64,000 bases of DNA from NCBI GenBank assembly GCA_036874045.1, contig CM072336.1:24317501-24381500 (forward strand). The letters are read 5' to 3'. Below, piece after piece: positions 25,748 to 35,460 of the stretch. This DNA is from Cymodocea nodosa (lineage: Eukaryota; Streptophyta; Magnoliopsida; Alismatales; Cymodoceaceae). Position 1 is the stretch's first letter. Each line of letters starts with the position of its first letter. Both the position numbers and the translations under genes were made by a program. Under the pieces are notes generated by a model. It was not told where the DNA came from. It saw only the letters and a program-made list of their open reading frames with translations, and ran no database searches.

Positions 25748-27324
25748 TTTGTTAGTCGTTAACACATATTCATGTTATGTATAGTAATTATGAATTTCTT
25801 ATAAATATTGTAATATCAATAAATATGCATCATCCTTTAAATTATAGAATATCACAAATATTTGTTTAAGTACATAATTATAATTATAATAAATATTAAT
25901 TTGCATGTACTTATAAATATAAAAAACATATAATACTATAATGTTGCATATTTATTTTCATAAAATACATATAATACTAAATTCATGCATATAATACTAT
26001 AATTTTGAACTAAATAAATATAATATGGTAAATACAAAAGTTAAATATTTATTTCCCTATTTCTCTTTTTCTTTTTCTTTTTCTTTTTCTTTTTCTTTTT
26101 CCCCTCTTCTTCTTCTTCTACTTCCCGTCATCGACAATCGAACCCAACGCTCTCGCAAGGAAGAAAATAATCGTAAGGGCCAACACTCATGAGAAAGCTA
26201 GAGGGGTTGCAACGATGTGACTGTGGACGGAAGGCTTGAGGGTGGAAAGAAGAAAATGATAGCAGGGCCAATGCTTGCAAGGAAACCGGAGGGGTTGCGA
26301 CGGTGCATCTGTGTCAAATACGGAGGGCAAAAAGATCGATCGGCAAGGGTCACGATGGCTAGGAGTAAGACAAGAGGGGTCACAACAACGTGAGGAAGAC
26401 GAAGAGGTCATGATAGCACAAGCAGCATCAGATAGTCGAAGCTTGCATGGGTAGCTCGACTTTCCTAAAAATCAGAAAGGGTGACGTTGGGAAGTCACGA
26501 AAGTTTTTCGAGCTACAGAAGCGAGCTTCAACCACTACAAGTTGCCTGCACGAGCTACGAGCACCGCCTACTTAGATGCCCTCTACGAGCTGCGAGCACA
26601 GACCCCCGCCTCTAATCCCGCACGAGCTACGAGCACCACCCGTTTTGACACCCTCTACAACCTTAACGCTCCCTCCTTTGTAACAGACCTCTCCGAGCAC
26701 AGTCCCTTGCCTCTGATCTCGCACGAGCTACGAGCACTACCTGCTTTGACATTCTCTTCGACCTTGACGCTCCCTCCTTTGTGACAGACCTCTCCGAGCA
26801 CAAACCCTCGCCTCTAATCCTGTCTCGCCTTCCCCTCGTTTCGTCAACCATCGTGTTTCATCGACCTCCGCAACTGTTGCATGTTGTCTCCAATGGTTCG
26901 TTGACTTAAGGAGGTCCAACAAGTTCATCGAAAGTTTGGGTTTGATTGTCAATGACAAGAAGAAGAAGAAGAAGAAGAAGAAGAAGAAGAGGGGAAGAAG
27001 AAAAGAAGAAAAAGGAAAAAATAAAAGAAAGAGAAATAGGAAAACAAATATTTAACTTTTTGTATTTACCATACTATTTTTATTTAATTCAAAAATATTT
27101 TTATTTGATATTAATGCATGACTATGATATTATATGTATTTTACATTTATAAGTACATGTAAATTAGTATTTATTGTATACTTATATTGATTATTGCATA
27201 ATCATGTACTTATACAAATATTTGTGACATTCCACATAGGATGGTGCCTATTTATTGATTTTACAATATTTATAAGAAATTCATAATTATCATACATAAC
27301 ATGAATGTGTTAATGACTAACAAA
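25748..27324. mobile_element. Foldback-type element with ~370-bp terminal inverted repeats
   Basis: The left arm 25,748-26,121 starts 'tttgttagtcgttaacac'. The right arm 26,955-27,324 ends 'gtgttaatgactaacaaa', its reverse complement with one mismatch. Similarity between the arms runs inward through 'catgttatgta..ataattatgaatttcttataaatatt' and 'acttataaat', to matching CTT/GAA-rich tracts. The interior (26,122-26,954) is GC-rich and itself repetitive. No transposase is visible, so this is a non-autonomous foldback or long-TIR element. A diverged partial copy of the interior lies inverted at 35,461-36,236. Confidence 0.7.
26545..26825 (+). repeat. Degenerate tandem repeat inside the foldback element
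   Basis: Roughly three copies of a unit of about 100-160 bp. Each contains 'cacgagctacgagca', 'ttgacat/ccctct' and 'cgctccctcctttg', followed by 'acagacctctccgagcaca'. The repeats generate several overlapping open frames that I regard as spurious. Confidence 0.65.
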
Positions 27325-28014
27325 GATTTATTTATTTTTACATGTGGTTATATGAAAATGAGGACAATCATTGTAGGTTATGCATGTTATTGTTATGACT
27401 TTAGGCTAAATGTGAAAATTGACACTTATTAATAATGAATGAATGTTTTGATTATAAAATCTAATCGTAAGGGCATAGTGCTATAGTATTATGTGTACAA
27501 TAAAGATAAGAGGATACACTTATCTTGAAAATAATTTAATTTTAAATATTCTGTTCGATACAAATGGCCATAGAAAACTTAATTTTAATGACTTTCTATT
27601 AGACACACAGGTACCCCAGTGCTTTCTAAGATACTGAATTTTTCATTTTCCAAAATTCCAGACTTTTCGTTTTTGACGTACACAGACAGACAGGGCCTAC
27701 GTTTCGATACTTTTCAAGCTGCACTGATCCCCCTAAATCCCACCGTCGAAATTGCAGTTAAGCGATTAGATGTAAATCAGGTTGTAGGGTTACGCATTCA
27801 GAATTTGGATGTTCCGAGGGAAAATATTAATATATACAAAATTTGACTATTTACTCTATTTACAATAGATGAATAAGATTTTCTCAATTCAAATCGGAAA
27901 AAAAAAAAAAAAATGAAAAAGAACACGGACGATTTGCTTGCTTGCTTTCACAAGTGAGCAGCCAGCCATCGTGAAGAACACGCAGTTCAGATCAGAGCTG
28001 ATCAGGTCCATTGC

Positions 28015-28326
28015 TCAGGAGAAGAGCGGCAGCAGCTGCGGTCGTGGGTTCTGCTTGGTGTAGGGCGAGGATCCAAGGCAGAATCTCCTGGCCTTCCTCT
28101 TCTGCAGGAAGCATTGCAGGGACATCTTGGTTGCCTGTGATATCGGACCTCTTGCAGGGACCTCTCCCGCCGTTGCCATCTGGAGTATGGTCCTTCCCTG
28201 CTGCTGCTCCGTCGAGGTCTGCTGGTCGCGTGGATTCTCGGCTCCTCCTGTCGACAGGGACGATGGGCATTCGCCGGCCGGGTGGAGGCACAGGATGGAG
28301 CAGGATGAGGCACTGGTTCTTGCCAT
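28015..28326 (-). CDS. JAZ-like microprotein lacking TIFY, left copy
   Basis: 103-aa single-exon protein. Residues 9-24 hold the block CSILCLHPAGECPSSL, shared with the TIFY-containing JAZ in the spacer. Residues 67-81 (KMSLQCFLQKRKARR) match the Jas motif core of JAZ proteins, especially the JAZ7/JAZ8 type, followed by SSPY at 86-89. The region where TIFY should lie reads QQQGRTILQMATAGE, so TIFY is absent. The canonical LPIARR degron start is also absent; GPISQAT stands in its place. Jas motifs bind MYC factors, and TIFY/ZIM binds NINJA and other JAZ proteins. A repressor without TIFY could still bind MYCs (inference). The start is chosen because it lies 51 bp below a TATA box, while the ATG at 28,455 lies upstream of it. 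Identical to the right copy. Confidence 0.72.
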   Translation of the reverse strand: MARTSASSCSILCLHPAGECPSSLSTGGAENPRDQQTSTEQQQGRTILQMATAGEVPARGPISQATKMSLQCFLQKRKARRFCLGSSPYTKQNPRPQLLPLFS

Positions 28327-28376
28327 TTCCTTTCTTGGTTTGGTGAGAAGATGAGAGGGCAGGACCAGGCATAGAA

Positions 28377-28504
28377 TATTTATACGGTGGAGGAAGACCA
28401 GTCGTGGAAGGAAGCGTAGTTGTTGACAAAAGGCAGAGGGAGCGGAGAAGTCCAACCCAAGGTTCCACTTCCATACCCACCAAATTGGTCACGTTTGGCA
28501 CGTG
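28377..28504 (-). promoter_or_regulatory. TATA box and G-box of the left JAZ-like gene
   Basis: On the minus strand TATAAATA lies at 28,384-28,377, 51 bp above the ATG. A perfect CACGTG G-box lies at 28,499-28,504, about 115 bp further up. G-boxes are the MYC2-class binding sites that drive JAZ genes. Two more CACGTG sites are at 29,702 and 29,811 in the same arm. Confidence 0.65.
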
Positions 28505-30057
28505 TCTCACGCGTCCCACACTGTGACAGTGGATAAATTTATGATAATGATTTTTAATCAAGTAGATTATAATAACGAATTATATTTTAGACATGTTTTG
28601 TCTGAAAGAGAATAGGGGTTTTCAATTTTAACGTCAAAATGAACGGTTAAATGGTGTTTATACATATACATATTTAATGTTTTATATATATATAATTTAA
28701 TATAACTATTAATGTATGATAACTAATATAACAACATGATGTTATAATTTTAATCGTACTATTAATATCAATTTAGTAGCATTATAATATTATAATTGCA
28801 CTAAATAAAAGTATTATATGTTATAATTAATATTAATGAATAAATTTTATTTTCTTATATATATATATATATATAACATTATTTAATATTAATATGCTAT
28901 TAACATTAATACCTATAATTGTTAAATGTATCATATAGAGTAACTGGATGTCACCCAATGCAACAAAGCTATGATATGCTCCCTAAGTTTGCTCAACTCA
29001 TTTGACCAATCAGTTTACCGACGTTCGATGGCATCAAATAATTATTTTATACATACGTGAAGTGAAGACGTGCGCAGGGAGGCGCCTAAAAGTTAGTGGG
29101 TTGCCCGCATGATCGTCGTCGTCGACAAGGACGGACGGACCCACTCACCGAATCCGAAACCGAGAGGTCCGATGGAAATCAGAACGTGGGGTAAATGGCG
29201 ACGTCACCTTGCGGGAGGATCGACCTCGGCCGTCAATCGGGCCACCGATGAAATTAAAGATTTGAACTCGGTTAAAGAAGAAAGCGACGGTTCCCTTATC
29301 ATTAGTTACACGTTCTTGTTTTTTTTTTACACGTACCCGTTGATTTTGAACTAGCGATGGTTGTGCCTGTTTTAGTACACGTCGTTATCATTGTATACAA
29401 GTATTTTATTTTATCTAAATTCAGACTACTTTTTAATAATTATTTTGTTTTATAATTAATTATTTTTATTCTAATTAATCAACACTACCTTTTTATAATC
29501 AATTCAAAAAATTAATTTTTCAAAAAATATCATGAATTACCCTAAATATTTTTAGGTTACTAAAAAAATAAAATACGATGAGTCCACTCCGACTCGCGCA
29601 CGTTTTAAATTATTATTCTTAGTTGTCAATATTCGTTTCCGAAGTCGGCACGTATTAAATTATTATTTAAGTGTTGTACACCTGTCCAACTCCAAGACGG
29701 GCACGTGGAACTTACGCGAGAACACGCCGGCTCTTAAATGTCTTTCGACGAGGTCGGTCGTCGTCGACCGGACTACCACCGCGTGTGACGAAACCATTCG
29801 AGGTCGCCTCCACGTGGCCGAACTGGTTGGTTTTATTTTATTTTATTTTTGCGTGTGAAGGCAAAAGCAGCGGACGATGCAGTTCCTTTTTTTTTCCCCT
29901 ACTTTGTGAAATATATTAGGAAAAAATTCTCAAGTTAAGAAAGAGGTAAAAATATTACAATATTATAAAAAATAGTTAATTCTGAGATAATACGTACGGA
30001 TATCATTTAATCCGTTGTGATCAGACAAAAATGTTACGATTGATGGAACTGTGATTT

Positions 30058-32312
30058 AAAAAGAATCAAACCATAGGAGTACACATATAATTAGTTGAAA
30101 TTTTCTTACAGATATAAGATAGTACATTTTAGATAAACTTATTATATAACCAGATAAATTACATCAAAGTTTGCATGTTTGAAAATTAATAAAGCGAAAA
30201 CCTCTAAGATGGTTTGGTGGACTTCCAGAACTCGTGATGATGCTTGATGACCTTCTGGACTTGGAGAATTCATAATAGTTGATTTTTCTATAATTACGGA
30301 CTAGAACACTACCAACTTTGGAAGCCTGCCAACCTGTTGGACGGTTCCGAACTTGGAACACAATGTGTCTGGCGTACTGTTGCATACCAGGAAACGGTGT
30401 AAGATATGGGAACTGACGATACAATTCATAAAATTTGATTTTTCTATAATTACGAAAGTAGGGCACTTGTGAATTTGGAGGCTTGCCAGCCTGGCGGACA
30501 TTTGCCAACTAGGAACACAATGCGCCCGGTTTACTGTTGCATCTTACTAAGAAACAGTGTAAGATTTTGAACCGACAATACGATTTATATCAAGCTAAGG
30601 ACTTGATCACATCAAAGTACTGCTTTCCTTTTCCAAATATTAGTGCCGAGGCCATTTTGGTTGTGTTTGCTGAAGTTTTTGTTCGGTTTTCATTATGTTT
30701 TTCTTGTCTTTTTCCTGTCCGTGATTTGTGTAGAGCTGACTGTTTTTATGATTTTAATATATTTCCTATTATATGATTTTAGTTTTTCTTTGTATCATTT
30801 TGAGATCCACATTTTCTGCTATATTTCAAAGGTTGCTGTTATTACCATGTTTAATTTTCAGAGTCATGCACGTCTTGCTCCACGATTGATTATATTCTAT
30901 GCTGTTGTTGTTGTTCGTTGTTTTTTAACAATGGAATTTTTATTTCTGAGTGATTATTTGTCTCATAGTTGTACGTTTAAAATATGCTATAGATTTGTAC
31001 AAGCTATTGAAATATGTTATACTATTGTCTGATTAATTTTATCTTTTACTGTAAGCAATTAATATTGTAACAACCTAGAATGAAGGATAAAATGCACATC
31101 TTTAACAAGACAACGTAACCTAGAGGTAATTACTTGCGATTTGTTTTATTTTTATTACAAGCAATTATCCTAGAATTCTAAGATGTCAATTTGACCCGTT
31201 TCCTGTGTCTCCTCCTTTTATTATGTTAATTAGCTAAGAATGTAATCGATGAATTCAAATATCAGTTCATCACAGAATGATACAAAAATACACGATATTG
31301 TCTTCTTAATTTTAAGATGTAAATGACATATTCATTATTTTTAAAACATTATCATATTTTTTTGAAATGATGGATTAAAATAAGGGTGTAAATTTTATCA
31401 TTAAAAAAAATGAAATTAGAAAAGTTCAAAAAGTAGAAAATAGAAAGTTTAGAAAAGTCAGAAAATTTAAGAAAATTTTAAAGGTATTTATGCACTTCAA
31501 AAATTAGAAAAAATAAAATAAAATAATTTGTAAATAAATAAAATTATTATTTTAACTTTGTTCACAAAATAATAGATAACAATAATATCATTATTAAAAA
31601 TATTTAAAAGATAATTAAATTATAAAAATTTATTATTATTTGAAAGTTGAATACTTTTATTAAATGAGATAAACATAACAACATAACAAACATTATAATT
31701 TTTTTTCATAATATTCAGATATAAGTTTATTTAAAAAATTTTAACTCCTTGATTCTTATATATAGTGTACATAATATTTTATCCTACTTTTAGATATATC
31801 CGGATTGAAAATCTCAAAGTCACTTTCTTTGTAGTCAAAAAAGTTACGAAAATTATTTCATCTACTTTCCGATTGCCAACTATTATATGAAAATTTCACA
31901 TTTTTCCTTATATTTTCTTTTTCTTCAATTTTCTTTTCTTTCCCGTCAGCGCAAAGCCGCAAACACCACCTTTGTCTGAAATAACTTAAATAGTCAAAAT
32001 TAATGATACTCGTCATTATAAAATATATTTATATAATTATTTAATCTATATCATACTTATTAGAATTTTAACATAATCCAAATAATATTCATTGTTATTT
32101 TCTATTTGAAAGAAATTAGTAAAATTTAAGATTATTAGATCAAAATCCATACGTATTCGATTTAAATATATATTTTTTACTATTATTTATATTTATCTAG
32201 CATTAAAACTTATACATTTTTTTACAGAAAGAAATAAAAGACTACCTACCCTTACATTTTTGCAGCTCCCTCTTCCTCCTCCTCCCCCTCATCCCCTGTC
32301 ATATTCCGGGAG
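30058..32312. other. Spacer of the JAZ palindrome, left part
   Basis: AT-rich. It contains a two-copy direct repeat at 30,266-30,595 (separate entry) and no recognisable gene. Open frames at 30,537-31,032 are low-complexity and hydrophobic and look random. Confidence 0.4.
30266..30595. repeat. Two-copy tandem direct repeat, period about 160 bp
   Basis: 'ttgatttttctataattacg' occurs near 30,280 and 30,437. Each copy continues through 'ggaagcctgccaacctg' or 'ggaggcttgccagcctg', 'ggaacacaatg', 'tactgttgcat' and 'gaaac.gtgtaagat'. The copies are about 80% identical by eye. The repeat begins just inside the left arm border. Confidence 0.75.
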
Positions 32313-32762
32313 ATGGAGAGAAGAAACACTGCCGGTGGTGGTTGCCAAAACCTTTGTCTACACCCAGCCGGACAATGCCCGGCATCACTGACGTGTTTAT
32401 CCAGTACCGGCGGTGGTACTCTCGACGGCGAAGAAGCCGCCCGGCATCCGATGACCATCTTCTACCGCGGCAGGACCTGCGTCTTCGACCTCTCGGAGCC
32501 TCAAGCTGCAGACCTTCTGCGTATGGCGCTGCGGTGGGAAGAAGAGAAGACGACGACAACGACGACGGCGGAGGGGAGCAGTTGTGATCAACTGCGGCTA
32601 CATCCGGCCACCTTCGGATGTCTGGCCAACCAGTCCACCAAGAGGTCGCTGCAGCGGTTCATGCAGAAGAGGAGGGATAGGACTTCGTCCACCGATCAAG
32701 CAAGTCCACCTCCATTATCAAACACGGAGCGAGAGCTTGCGGATTCTGAGAAGCCCGCCTGA
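32313..32762 (+). CDS. JAZ/TIFY jasmonate repressor (JAZ8-like)
   Basis: 149-aa single-exon protein. JAZ proteins repress MYC transcription factors and are degraded through the jasmonoyl-isoleucine/COI1 receptor. The TIFY motif is TIFYRG at residues 48-53, followed by the ZIM continuation RTCVFDLSEPQAADLLRMA. The Jas core KRSLQRFMQKRRDR is at residues 110-123. The N-terminus has LCLHPAGQCPASL (14-26), shared with the arm genes, and LRLHP recurs at 94-98. These resemble the LELRLFP repression motif of Arabidopsis JAZ8, though they are not exact LxLxL. The canonical LPIARR degron start is missing (residues 104-109 read LANQST), as in JAZ7/JAZ8, which predicts weak hormone-triggered turnover (inference from the family). 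It lies in the spacer between the two arms, same strand as the right copy. Confidence 0.88.
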   Translation: MERRNTAGGGCQNLCLHPAGQCPASLTCLSSTGGGTLDGEEAARHPMTIFYRGRTCVFDLSEPQAADLLRMALRWEEEKTTTTTTAEGSSCDQLRLHPATFGCLANQSTKRSLQRFMQKRRDRTSSTDQASPPPLSNTERELADSEKPA

Positions 32763-33077
32763 TCTTCTTCTTCCCGCGGCGATTTGAAGAAGACGATGCC
32801 GCTGTGCTAGACCTTTTTACGGTAACCGTCATTTTTATTCCAGAGAATTCAAACATTGATGAAAAAAATGAAAATTATAAAAATGGTTCATGAATTTGCT
32901 GATTCCTGCCGGTGGCTTGTGTGAATACAAAATAAAAATGTTCATAAAAAATTGTAATACTTAAATTAGTTGATTCTCCAAAATTACTTTTATTGTGAAA
33001 AAATAAGTCCACACATCCCTTCGTACGAATGTTGGAAGTTCTGAATGCCTGAGTTATCAAAGACTCTATATGTTGTC
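32763..33077. other. 3' flank of the spacer JAZ gene
   Basis: AT-rich 3' UTR and short intergenic stretch up to the right arm border. Nothing else recognised. Confidence 0.4.
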
Positions 33078-34649
33078 AAATCACAGATCCATCGATCGTA
33101 ACATTTTTGTCTGATCACAACGGATTAAATGATATCCATACGTATTATCTCAGAATTAACTATTTTTTATAATATTGTAATATTTTTACCTCTTTCTTAA
33201 CTTGAGAATTTTTTCCTAATATATTTCACAAAGTAGGGGAAAAAAAGAGGAACTGCATCGTCCGCTGCTTTTGCCTTCACACGCAAAAATAAAATAAAAT
33301 AAAACCAACCAGTTCGGCCACGTGGAGGCGACCTCGAATGGTTTCGTCACACGCGGTGGTAGTCCGGTCGACGACGACCGACCTCGTCGAAAGACATTTA
33401 AGAGCCGGCGTGTTCTCGCGTAAGTTCCACGTGCCCGTCTTGGAGTTGGACAGGTGTACAACACTTAAATAATAATTTAATACGTGCCGACTTCGGAAAC
33501 GAATATTGACAACTAAGAATAATAATTTAAAACGTGCGCGAGTCGGAGTGGACTCATCGTATTTTATTTTTTTAGTAACCTAAAAATATTTAGGGTAATT
33601 CATGATATTTTTTGAAAAATTAATTTTTTGAATTGATTATAAAAAGGTAGTGTTGATTAATTAGAATAAAAATAATTAATTATAAAACAAAATAATTATT
33701 AAAAAATAGTCTGAATTTAGATAAAATAAAATACTTGTATACAATGATAACGACGTGTACTAAAACAGGCACAACCATCGCTAGTTCAAAATCAACGGGT
33801 ACGTGTAAAAAAAAACAAGAACGTGTAACTAATGATAAGGGAAACGTCGCTTTCTTCTTTAACCGAGTTCAAATCTTTAATTTCATCGGTGGCCCGATTG
33901 ACGGCCGAGGTCGATCCTCCCGCAAGGTGACGTCGCCATTTACCCCACGTTCTGATTTCCATCGGACCTCTCGGTTTCGGATTCGGTGAGTGGGTCCGTC
34001 CGTCCTTGTCGACGACGACGATCATGCGGGCAACCCACTAACTTTTAGGCGCCTCCCTGCGCACGTCTTCACTTCACGTATGTATAAAATAATTATTTGA
34101 TGCCATCGAACGTCGGTAAACTGATTGGTCAAATGAGTTGAGCAAACTTAGGGAGCATATCATAGCTTTGTTGCATTGGGTGACATCCAGTTACTCTATA
34201 TGATACATTTAACAAGTAAAGCTAACATGATCACCAATTATAGGTATTAATGTTAATAGCATATTAATATTAAATAATGTTATATATATATATATATAAG
34301 AAAATAAAATTTATTCATTAATATTAATTATAAAATATAATACTTTTATTTAGTGCAATTATAATATTATAATGCTACTAAATTGATATTAATAGTACGA
34401 TTAAAATTATAACATCATGTTGTTATATTAGTTATCATACATTAATAGTTATATTAAATTATATATATATAAAACATTAAATATGTATATGTATAAACAC
34501 CATTTAACCGTTCATTTTGACGTTAAAATTGAAAACCCCTATTCTCTTTCAGACAAAACATGTCTAAAATATAATTCGTTATTATAATCTACTTGATTAA
34601 AAATCATTATCATAAATTTATCCACTGTCACAGTGTGGGACGCGTGAGA

Positions 34650-34777
34650 CACGTGCCAAACGTGACCAATTTGGTGGGTATGGAAGTGGAACCTTGGGTT
34701 GGACTTCTCCGCTCCCTCTGCCTTTTGTCAACAACTACGCTTCCTTCCACGACTGGTCTTCCTCCACCGTATAAATA
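34650..34777 (+). promoter_or_regulatory. G-box and TATA box of the right JAZ-like gene
   Basis: CACGTG at 34,650-34,655 and TATAAATA at 34,770-34,777, then ATG at 34,828. This mirrors the left arm exactly. Further G-boxes lie at 33,319 and 33,428, between the spacer JAZ gene and this one. Confidence 0.65.
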
Positions 34778-34827
34778 TTCTATGCCTGGTCCTGCCCTCT
34801 CATCTTCTCACCAAACCAAGAAAGGAA

Positions 34828-35139
34828 ATGGCAAGAACCAGTGCCTCATCCTGCTCCATCCTGTGCCTCCACCCGGCCGGCGAATGCCCATCGTCCCTGT
34901 CGACAGGAGGAGCCGAGAATCCACGCGACCAGCAGACCTCGACGGAGCAGCAGCAGGGAAGGACCATACTCCAGATGGCAACGGCGGGAGAGGTCCCTGC
35001 AAGAGGTCCGATATCACAGGCAACCAAGATGTCCCTGCAATGCTTCCTGCAGAAGAGGAAGGCCAGGAGATTCTGCCTTGGATCCTCGCCCTACACCAAG
35101 CAGAACCCACGACCGCAGCTGCTGCCGCTCTTCTCCTGA
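34828..35139 (+). CDS. JAZ-like microprotein lacking TIFY, right copy
   Basis: 103 aa, with the same protein sequence as the minus-strand copy at 28,015-28,326. Jas core at residues 67-81, N-terminal LCLHPAG block at 12-18, no TIFY. Comparison with the spacer JAZ suggests an in-frame loss: the spacer gene has RGRT + CVFDLSEPQAAD + LLRMA, where this one has QGRT directly followed by ILQMA. The C-terminus is Pro/Gln-rich (SSPYTKQNPRPQLLPLF), and SPY also occurs after the Jas motif of Arabidopsis JAZ8. The gene points outward from the palindrome, as does its twin, so the two promoters face the spacer. A longer frame starting at 34,699 is rejected because its ATG lies upstream of the TATA box. 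Confidence 0.72.
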   Translation: MARTSASSCSILCLHPAGECPSSLSTGGAENPRDQQTSTEQQQGRTILQMATAGEVPARGPISQATKMSLQCFLQKRKARRFCLGSSPYTKQNPRPQLLPLFS

Positions 35140-35460
35140 GCAATGGACCTGATCAGCTCTGATCTGAACTGCGTGTTCTTCACGATGGCTGGCTGCTCAC
35201 TTGTGAAAGCAAGCAAGCAAATCGTCCGTGTTCTTTTTCATTTTTTTTTTTTTTTTCCGATTTGAATTGAGAAAATCTTATTCATCTATTGTGAATAGAG
35301 TAAATGGTCAAATTTTGTATATATTAATATTTTCCCTCGGTACATCCAAATTCTGAATGCGTAACCCTACAACCTGATTTACATCTAATCGCTTAACTGC
35401 AATTTCGACGGTGGGATTTAGGGGGATCGGTGCAGCTTGAAAAGTATGGAAACGTAGGCC

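Larger units (their letters stand above)
27694..30057. repeat. Left arm of the JAZ inverted duplication
   Basis: 2,364 bp that reappear in reverse complement at 33,078-35,460. From 27,694 to about 28,930 positions in the two arms add to 63,154 with no net gap; farther in they add to 63,134-63,135. A 22-bp extra block in the right arm near 34,214, partly offset by small length changes in simple repeats, explains the shift. By eye only scattered single-base changes separate the arms (about 98-99% identity), and the JAZ-like coding region is identical. The arm contains that gene, its promoter and AT-rich flanks. Confidence 0.95.
33078..35460. repeat. Right arm of the JAZ inverted duplication
   Basis: 2,383 bp, reverse complement of 27,694-30,057. 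Borders are sharp: at 33,078 'aaatcac' matches the left arm's 'gtgattt' ending at 30,057, and at 35,460 'aacgtaggcc' matches 'ggcctacgtt' at 27,694. It carries a 22-bp block (about 34,214-34,235) that the left arm lacks. Confidence 0.95.

Noticed and set aside
26542-26958. Several open frames in the foldback element interior
   Set aside because: They follow the tandem repeat and exist on both strands; no transposase or known domain.
28015-28455. Longer 146-aa form of the JAZ-like protein starting at 28,455 (mirror 34,699)
   Set aside because: The upstream ATG lies above the TATA box, so it would not be in the message; the added 43 residues show no JAZ features.
27992-28561. 189-codon frame overlapping the left JAZ-like gene, and its mirror at 34,593-35,162
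   Set aside because: It starts upstream of the TATA box and is out of frame with the Jas motif. It is conserved between arms only because the DNA itself is nearly identical.
29109-29354. 81-codon frame present in both palindrome arms (mirror 33,792-34,025)
   Set aside because: Its reading frame differs at the end between the arms and it has no recognisable features; duplication of the DNA explains its presence twice.
30537-31032. Hydrophobic frames of 79 and 129 codons in the palindrome spacer
   Set aside because: Phe/Leu/Cys-rich translations of T-rich DNA, overlapping in different frames, with no domain.
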